From Oscheius dolichura (Eukaryota > Nematoda > Chromadorea > Rhabditida > Rhabditidae): a stretch of DNA of 64,000 nt. Each line of letters starts with the position of its first letter. Position 1 is the stretch's first letter. Position numbers and translations under genes: made by a program. Of the stretch, positions 57,177 to 64,000 are shown in pieces. Below the pieces are notes generated by a model. It ran no database searches. It had not been told where the DNA came from and saw nothing but the letters and a program-made list of their open reading frames with translations. Where the stretch lies: NCBI GenBank assembly GCA_932521035.1, contig OW051493.1, forward strand, positions 8,618,001-8,682,000. Reading direction: 5' to 3'.

Positions 57177-59229
57177 CTGAAGTTAAAATAAGATCCAAAT
57201 ACCAAGAAAGGGAGAGCAAAATAGAGGAAGAAAGACGAACAAAGCCCGGAACGGAAGAAGATGTCTGTAAACAGCCTTCTCCCTTCTCCACCTTACGGTT
57301 TGTCTGTGTGTAGTGTGTCAGAGTACACAAATATTCCAGAAGATGCTATCAGAGAGGGGGGAAGAATTGAAGTTATGATATGGCGGCAGGCATTTCATAT
57401 TGTTGTGCAAGGTTGAATTTCAGCTTCTGGGTACGTCACACAGGGGAGGGGAACGGCGGCACGGTGAGCACAACGATAAAAATTGGGGGAAAATAGGTGA
57501 GGGGTACGGGAAAATGCCACAAATATCCTCCAGGGAGGGGGGTTTATCCAAAAATCGTTACTGTAGAATCTGTGCTCTTTCTCCTCCATTTTTGTAAGGA
57601 ACTTTTCAACCGAGGTGGAGAGCTGTCTGTTGTCCGCCAGCGGCCGACGGAAACCCATCACAATTCAGTTCAATGGACAGAAAAGTTCCTGTCCCCCATG
57701 GGCTTAAAAAACGGAATCTTACTGTAAACAGAGCCCCCTCTTCCCACTTCTTGCCCTTGGAATGATACTCTCCCAAACTCGTGGAACTTTACCCAGCAAG
57801 ACCTCTCGGAAAGCACGGAAGCGGGTCACTTTCTTATCACCACAAAAAGAAGGGCTATTCTTATTTTTGTCACGGTCAAGGTCTAGCTGGGGGAAATTGT
57901 GATCTCCTGGACCGTTCTAGGTTCCAGACAGCTGGGATTTTTGTTCGGAACCTGGAAGAGAAAGGGCTCGAGTGGGGCAAGAAGAATTTTTGGGAGACAG
58001 GAAGCCTTCATGAGGTCTGAAGAGCAGGAAAAAGAATGGTTTTAGGGTATTGTCATACATAAAACATGGTAACTGGCGCCAATGCTTCCCGGGCCCCCAA
58101 AGCCTTTGGGCCAAAAGGTTGAGAGTTGAGACTGGCCGGGGCTCCAGCCTTGCTATTGGTCAAAATATGACAAAACGAGAAGAAGGCGAAAAAGAGGGGG
58201 AAAAAGGAATGAGAGAACAAAAAACAGTCGCCTGTTCCGGCTCTCCCTAACTCTCTCCGCTGCCTGCATAATACCGGCGCCCCGTGTCCCCCAGTCTATA
58301 TAACTCCCTCCCTATAAACTTATGCTAATAGTCTCCTCTGTAACTTTGATCAATCGGAAATTGAGGTGATGTTTATGTAGATGTCATTGTTTTGGCGGGA
58401 ACATCCTGAATCGAGTGATTTACTCCAAAAAATGGGAGGAAAAAGGAGTGGCGGTGATTTTTGGAACTGCTCGTCGTCTTATCAGCAGCTGGCAAATGTT
58501 CGCAGGTTATGGCGCCCTCTGGGAATTTCGTGGAAGTGTTAATGATATCTTGTAATGACAAGTCCTTTTGTTGTTTGTTTAACTTAATCAAGAAAAGAAA
58601 TGAAACTTTGATCTGGAAATTCATTATTTGACCGGGTTCTTCCGCTCATAGAAAATCGGTATAGTCTATTCCCCATGGATATTCTTGAAATTTTCAGGGC
58701 GCCCTCTAATTTTTGCTCTGTTTCATCAACGATTAAAGTGAATAACCCAATGTTTCCTTATGGGTCCTGTAGTGGAGACTTGAATGAACTTTTACCCCGG
58801 TGGAAATGGGCTACACCCAGAAGGATGTTTCTGGGGGCATTGCCATCTGGAGCAAATCTCTTCCATTTCTAAAGGATACGGTAGCAGATCATGATCTTGG
58901 CCAAGAGATCTAAAGGACTCTAAGAACCAGTGTAGATTATTTGTCAGCCAGTTCTGCTCATTTCTCTGTGTCCAGTCTCCACATTGTGTAAAATGTGCCA
59001 GAAACAGCGCCGTCTGTGTGAATTGTGTCGAGATAAGCCTCCTCCCGGTTTAACGAGGTCAAATGTTTTCACATTATACCGGGAGAATAATCTTTTTGAC
59101 CATTGAATGGAAGTGATGTCAGCTTCCAGGATGCCACTCATCCGATCCCATCTCCCTGGTCCATGGATCGGAGGAATTGGTTTCGTACAGTAACCCCAAA
59201 AAATAGTCTTTTATGATTTATTTGCCATC
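57177..59229. other. intergenic, no confident gene
   Basis: Promoter side of P-glycoprotein A and further sequence. Around 58663-58800 there are blocks (TATAGTCTATTCCCC, GTGGAGACTTGAATG, GGTGGAAATGGG) reminiscent of TIR family 2. No supported ORF. Confidence 0.35.
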
Positions 59230-59718
59230 TACTTTCTAGGCTTTACTTCAATATTGATTTTGCTGAATTTTCCGTCCTTGATCGTCTGAGAAACTTCGAG
59301 CTTGATGTCAGTGCTCAATTATTGTTTCATTTCAACCGTTACGGTGACCAGATTTTGATTTCCTCCATTCTCTACTGAGAGGACACCTGGATCCGTTAAC
59401 AAGGAAGATGGAGAGGTACTTACGTCGGTCAGCTTTCCATACTTCTGTGTATTCTTGAGATAGGCTTCGATCGCTGCGTGTCCAGTGGCTGGGGCAGACA
59501 CAGGGCTGGTCAGGACAGCATCAGTGTGGAAGAGCTGAATTTGGCTATAGAAATAACGGGTTACGGTATCTTACCTCCTGAACCAGTTGGGGAATGAAAT
59601 CGGCGTTGAAGAGCACCTTCATGCGGTTATTTATCTTGGTGGCAACCTCCGTCGGGGTTCCCTGATAAATGGAATTAACGGACGTCGAAAGAAGGAGAAG
59701 AAGAGCTAGACGAAGCAT
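59230..59718 (-). CDS. secreted NTF2-like protein with early stop
   Basis: The start at 59718 gives the signal peptide MLRLALLLLLSTSVNS, then IYQGTPTEVATKINNRMKVL (exon 59575-59718, 144 bp as in the 8.4-kb paralogue). Exon 2 has LFHTDAVLTSPVSAPATGHA. The frame then reads VLSVENGGNQNLVTVTVEMK and meets TAA at 59319-59321. Beyond it the same frame continues STDIKLEVSQTIKDGKFSKI to a second stop near 59230, exactly the usual C-terminus. The protein is therefore either truncated or from a recently mutated gene. The second intron is a multiple of three in length and could be read through. Confidence 0.55.
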
Positions 59719-59789
59719 GTTGAATAGAATAGGGAGTGTGTCTAGACCCGAATTAATATATCGTTTCGTTTTCTAATGGGAAAAAAATT

Positions 59790-60260
59790 TTTTTTCCGGG
59801 GAACAACGACCGTTTCGATGGGGGCTGCCCCGTTGTGGCTATTAATGGCAGGGACTGATTCACAGCGAGGGAACAATAGCCGAACAGTGTCACGGAATAT
59901 GACCCGGACCTGGTCTTCCCATACTTTGAGGCACTCCTTTTCGAGCATCACAATATGGCGAGCCAGGTTGATTTCAAAGATGAAGAGAATTTTATCATGG
60001 TTCTCGACTCCCATGGCCAGGTTGGCGGGCTTGATGTCGCGGTGGACAAAGCCAACCTGGTACAGACCTTGAAGACCCTGGAATTAGACTGGCCTTTGGG
60101 TCCCGAAGGAAAAATACCACGAAAGCTTGGATGGAGAGCCGGACGGCCGTCAACTGGCGCAACTTCTTGGTGGGACACCTTTTTTGTCCCCTGGGTCCGA
60201 CTAGGAGTTGTTGTACGGGTTGGTACCTTTACGAGGGAACGACTGCTAAACAGGAAAGGT
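59790..60260 (-). pseudogene. CK1/TTBK-like kinase relic
   Basis: Minus strand. LLVGPRGQK (about 60200) then, one frame away, LRQLTAVRLSIQAF; after a TTCCAG acceptor (about 60075), GLQGLYQVGFVHRDIKPANL and AMGVENHDKILFIFEINLAR. The HRDIKPAN catalytic loop is intact, but the DFG position reads FEI, and a frameshift at an A run (about 60178-60182) separates the first two blocks. The activation-segment remnant VIFRDTVR follows. N- and C-lobe remainder absent. Reads as a dead fragment of a large nematode kinase family. Confidence 0.6.
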
Positions 60261-60356
60261 CAATAAAGGTGACAGTACTACGTGTTTATATACCTCACAA
60301 CAACTCTCCCGGTCAGAGGTGATAACGTCTTATTTCCCTCCACTTCCATTCCTCCC

Positions 60357-61200
60357 ATGCCTCGACCAACCGTTTATTGCATTGAAATGGAAAGAAGACC
60401 AGAGATTGAGCTCTATTCGGACCGTATTCCAATACTTTTTCTGGAAATGATTGTTCGAAAGGTAAGAGTCAATTTTCTGGGACAGGAGGTCAGTTTTCAA
60501 TTTTTTTATAACGTAACGTTCCTCTATCAAAGTTTGTGACTCTACAGATTGTTTTATCCAGGCGGTTGAGATGTGACTGGGTTCATAAGAATCGTCTTGA
60601 CGTGCTCTCCAAATAGGCCTTTGAATTTTTGAAATCGAATAAGAAATAACCGAGATACGGGCACAAACACTCGGCACGCCCGTCAACGCTCCCAAAAACG
60701 GGCTCGCTCGAAATTTGGCGTTTTGCCCATGTATCGGACTAGTGCAATCTCCATTTCAGATGTCAAATGTATCAGCCCGTCGTTTTCTGTTAACTGGAAG
60801 AGACGGGAAAGAGCTCGTCCTACGGCTGCGAAAGGATATCCAGCCTAGACAGACGGAGATACCAATTCATAGTGCCGATGATCGCCCGACTAACACTTCT
60901 AAGGCTTGGAGATGGGTCAAGTACATTGCTGCATCTATAGCTTGTATCATTTGTTTCTTTTTCTATATTGTTGCTCTAATCATTTCTTTGTTATTATTGG
61001 TTGCTATTGTAGCCGTTCCATTGTCAATATTTGTTGCCGTTCTAGCATTATGTGTTTATGCCATTGCCCCCATTCCGATAATGCTTAAAATTGCAAGCCT
61101 AAGCATGGATAGCCTTATTGTAGCCATCGCACTCCTCATAATTTTTCGCCTTTTTTATTGCATTTTCGGTAGCTGTTGTAAGTGTCTTTTGCCCAGATAG
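60357..61200 (+). CDS. multi-pass membrane protein, unknown
   Basis: CDS join(60357..60461,60760..61200), 181 aa, phase 0 junction (MIVRK then MSNVSARRFLLTGRDGKELV). A hydrophilic N-terminal half of about 80 residues is followed by three or four hydrophobic helices (YIAASIACIICFFFYIVALI, SLLLLVAIVAVPLSIFVAVL, LIVAIALLIIFRLFYCIFG) and a CCKCLLPR end. The intron holds a copy of the 200-bp dispersed repeat. Family not recognised. Confidence 0.6.
60515..60735. repeat. 200-bp dispersed repeat, copy B
   Basis: Same order of blocks as copy A (AAAGTTTGTGACTCTACAGA, GGTTGAGATGTGACTGG, CTTGACGTGCTCTCCAA, GGCACAAACACTCGGC, GGCGTTTTGCCCATGTA). Intronic. Confidence 0.75.
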
Positions 61201-61530
61201 CCCGCTCTTTTTTGTCGAAATGCCGAATAAACAATCGTGCCGCAGCCCACGAACTTGCAGACGTGCCTCGACTTATTCAGCAGTCTCTTCAGAATGAATA
61301 TCTCCATCTTCAGGATCTCGTCGTCCTTGTGCTTCATCCGGGGCTCGGTCTTCATCGCCGAGGTCCGTGTCTCCTGACCGGTCCTCCACGAGGTACATCT
61401 GACCGCAGGCGTCTTCGCCCAGCTTTTTCTTCATACACCACTCCAATGAAACAGGATTTGTTATGGTTCCCACCAGAATAAGAATGGGACTATAAGCCCA
61501 GGTCTAGGCACTTCCTTCATTCCATTCAAA

Positions 61531-61986
61531 ATGATCTTTCTAGCTCTTCTCTTCCTCTTTATTACTGCCGTCAGTTCCATCTATCAAGGAGCTTTTCAAC
61601 GCCGGAGCTTTTCAACGCCTGCTCCTATCCACAACTCGTTCAGGAGGTAAGATACCGTAATACATCCCTGGTAGATGGGTTCAGTTCTTCCATACGGACG
61701 CCGTCCTGACTAACGACATTGATCCTCCAGCCAAGGGCCATGCCGAGATCGAAGCCTATCTTCGGAGCACAGAGGAGTATGGCCAGCTGGAAGACGTCAG
61801 TCTCCTCTTTATCTGTTAACAATTTCCTTGTAGGTGAAAGTCGTCTTCGTGGAGAATGGAGGCAATCCCAATTTGATTACGGCAACCGTCGAATTGAAAC
61901 AAGGCACGACTATTGAGCTCCACGTCACCTAGGAAATCAAGGACGGAAAGTTCAGCAATGTTGTTATTGTAGTGAAGAAGGAGTAG
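61531..61986 (+). pseudogene. broken NTF2-like gene
   Basis: Paralogue of the 59230-59718 gene on the opposite strand. The signal peptide MIFLALLFLFITAVSS and IYQGA are kept, but a deletion removes the TPTEVATKINNR region and shifts the frame before the donor. Later exons keep FHTDAVLTNDIDPPAKGHAE and VVFVENGGNPNLITATVELK, with an in-frame TAG at 61930-61932 where the paralogue has Gln. The usual end DGKFSNVVIVVVKKE follows it. Confidence 0.7.
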
Positions 61987-62494
61987 ACATTATAAATTTT
62001 TCGAAACCGCGATGGACCATTTTAACATGTCTAAGAATTGATCTCTTTCCCAGCGGCATCCATATTCCAGGGACTGAAAAAAAACTTATTTTCAGGATCG
62101 ATATGAGCACTACTATTATACAGCTGTATATTCCCTAATTGGAGTACGGCCTGGAGTCATGGGTTGTGTATTCTTCCTTCCTCCGAAAACTACCTTTGCC
62201 GTTATCAGCGGCCTGGCCGTCTTCCTCCCTCCCTTTCTCGCCTCATGGCCGTCGTTCTTCCTTCTGAGCGGTTATTTTCCTCTTTTTTGCTAACGAGGAA
62301 AGAGGGGTGTGCGGGCCCAGATAAAACCCGGTTCCAAATCGTCAAAAAAATGTTTTTGTTATTGTTTCAAATTTATTAAGCTAAACATGGCCCTGTTTAT
62401 GAATGATTAAAGCTCGAAGGCGGAACGGTTAAAGACAATTAACGATAGAGAATAATTTAATAAGGATGTGGGAGAGGTTATCAGTGAATTGAAT
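61987..62494. other. intergenic
   Basis: No supported gene between the broken NTF2-like copy and the sugar-transporter exon. Confidence 0.4.
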
Positions 62495-62629
62495 CTATCG
62501 CTTTTCAAATCCGGCTTGAACTTCTTCGACTGATTTGCCCTTCGTCTCGGGGACGTATTTCCAGGTGAAGAAGATGAAGAAGGCGAGGAAGACGGTAAAG
62601 ATCAGGAAGGAGACCTGGTGGATCGCGTT
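62495..62629 (-). CDS. sugar transporter (SLC2/GLUT-type) terminal exon
   Basis: A single 135-bp exon after a TTCCAG acceptor, encoding NAIHQVSFLIFTVFLAFFIF, then TWKYVPETKGKSVEEVQAGF and stop. The last TM helix plus PETKGKS motif is diagnostic of GLUT-like facilitative sugar transporters (C. elegans FGT-1 is of this type). No upstream exons are recognisable on the minus strand in the remaining 1.4 kb; either they lie beyond the window or this is a stranded exon. Confidence 0.7.
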   Translation of the reverse strand, partial: NAIHQVSFLIFTVFLAFFIFFTWKYVPETKGKSVEEVQAGFEKR

Positions 62630-62699
62630 CTGGAAGAAAAAGGGATCATTTAGTTCTTTATTTTGAGCTCAGCGGGGATGTATTACTGTAGGAATTGGT

Positions 62700-62895
62700 G
62701 AGCATACATGGGAACAACGCTGGATTTCGGGCGCAGACGGGTGTGTCGAGTGTTCGTGTCTCGGACATTTCTTGGCCAATTTCAAAAATTCAAAAACCAG
62801 CTTGGAGAGCACGTCAAGACGATTCTAATGACACCGGTTTCAGATCAACGGCCCCGACAAAAAACCTGTAGCCCCACAAACTTTGACAGAGGATA
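62700..62895. repeat. 200-bp dispersed repeat, copy C (inverted)
   Basis: Complement of copies A and B: ACATGGGAACAACG, GAGAGCACGTCAAGACGATT, CTGTAGCCCCACAAACTTTG. It lies just upstream of the sugar-transporter exon. Confidence 0.75.
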
Positions 62896-63317
62896 GTTAC
62901 GTAACCAGGAGTTCCCAAAAACGGGAGTTTTAAAGTTTCGGGCACGAGAAACGGTAGCCTCTGGTCTTTGGAAACGTATCGCAATGGAAATTTGACCAAG
63001 GAATGGCCAGAAGGCGAAAAAATTCCGCTTTGGCCTGCCAGAAACCTTTAGAATCCACTGGGCCGCCCCAAACTCGGCTCCGAAGTCCCTGACAGCAGAT
63101 GAATATCAAACAAACCTGATAACAGCTTATGGCCAGCCCCGAAACATGGAGGAAACGAGATAATGAATAAAATATTTGACTCGCACTGTAGCGAATGTTG
63201 GGGTCCGCCGTGTCTATTTGACCTGTACGGGGTAGTTGTACACGACCTGGCCTTATTAATTAACTGAATCGATCGATTTTTCCATCCTATCGAGCTGTTC
63301 TCCTGCCATTCTTCACA

Positions 63318-64000
63318 ATGGAGGCCCCTCAACCTGTTCTCTCTACTTATGATCGTGATAAACTCCTCCAATATGAGCATATTCCTTCGTAAGTCGTTGT
63401 TATACTTCCAAATGGATCGTACCTTGATTACGTACCCCGTTTCGTCCAAATATCCCCACAAGTCCCGTTTATAATGGCCCGTTTGTGATATTATTGTTGT
63501 AAAATAGATGAACCACCATTTTAGAGCCTTCTTGAGGCATTTTGCTGGAATTCTGGAGATCGTCATCTATCTCTTGGTAAGCTGTCCATTCTCTATCTTC
63601 AGCTCTTCTAGATTATCTGTAACGTAGCTCTATTTGTTGTTAATTGCTATTTGGAAAATGAGGAAAGACAATTGGGAACCTTTTTTTGTTTTATAATTCT
63701 TTGTCACTGGTCTGGAGAAATGTACGGCAAGGTAGAGGTACCGTATGGCACAAAATGAAGCTGTGTTCAGGGAACGTTTGAAGACGGATACTGGATAGCG
63801 GCAAACTTTCTTTCTTGTGTAAGAGGTATTATTTATTGTAGTAATGAAGCTTCAGATGCTGATTCTTACATTGTGGTTTGTTTACTTGCTGCCTCCAAAA
63901 AGTATCCTTGGCGTTGGGACAGTAACAGGTAAGCGGGACGTTTCTTACTTCGATAAGCACCCAACTCGATTATTCTCTTCCTTCTACCGTCATTAATGTT
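63318..64000 (+). CDS. multi-pass membrane protein, 5' part
   Basis: Exons 63318-63388, 63525-63576, 63612-63731, 63771-63818, 63856-63928, then a GTAAGC donor; the gene runs off the window. Phases all agree. The protein begins MEAPQPVLSTYDRDKLLQYE, then FLRHFAGILEIVIYLL, IICNVALFVVNCYLENEERQ, LGTFFCFIILCHWSGEMYGK, GTFEDGYWIAANFLSC and MLILTLWFVYLLPPKSILG: at least three membrane helices with short loops. All exons are too short for simple ORF calling. Family not recognised. Confidence 0.6.

Overview
The window reads as nuclear DNA of a free-living or parasitic rhabditid-type nematode. The evidence is the gene content (an MLT-10-type moulting protein, a Skp1-related protein, lact-type beta-lactamase-fold proteins, a nematode globin, tandem P-glycoproteins), very short introns (mostly 40-60 bp), and a splice acceptor placed right at or just before several start codons, as expected for spliced-leader trans-splicing. 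I do not assign a species. All exon structures were read by eye from splice signals, frame continuity and, where possible, comparison between paralogues inside the window.

Layout. 0.3-3.3 kb: MLT-10-like gene (-). 4.5-7.8 kb: foldback and palindromic repeats. 7.9-9.6 kb: divergent pair of secreted NTF2-like genes. 9.6-14.1 kb: mostly non-coding with weak coding hints. 14.8-15.4 kb: globin-like gene (+). 15.6-18.0 kb: beta-lactamase-fold gene (-). 19.4-22.5 kb: receptor L-domain membrane protein (-). 23.3-25.4 kb: TMEM222-like and U2A' genes (+), possibly one operon. 25.6-40.4 kb: P-glycoprotein B (-), whose single 8.86-kb intron (27244-36106) holds a set of + strand genes. 44-49.3 kb: lysine-rich membrane protein, Skp1, double-PDZ protein, a small unknown gene and a GNAT-like acetyltransferase. 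49.8-57.2 kb: P-glycoprotein A (-). 59.2-62.0 kb: second NTF2-like pair (one broken), a kinase relic and a multi-pass membrane protein. 62.5 kb: isolated sugar-transporter terminal exon (-). 63.3 kb to the end: start of a multi-pass membrane gene (+).

The most interesting part is the giant P-glycoprotein intron. It carries four or five tandem, opposite-strand small genes. They encode short proteins with PPxY, LPxY or RPSY motifs and a hydrophobic or cysteine-rich C-terminal tail; one has two in-phase alternative last exons. Beside them is a PP1-like pseudophosphatase that has lost most metal ligands. The same intron in the tandem paralogue is only 45 bp. Other notable points are a globin that lacks the proximal histidine, an 11-copy palindromic repeat family whose loop carries AATAAA, and recurrent TTTTAAAG-type 3' splice sites.
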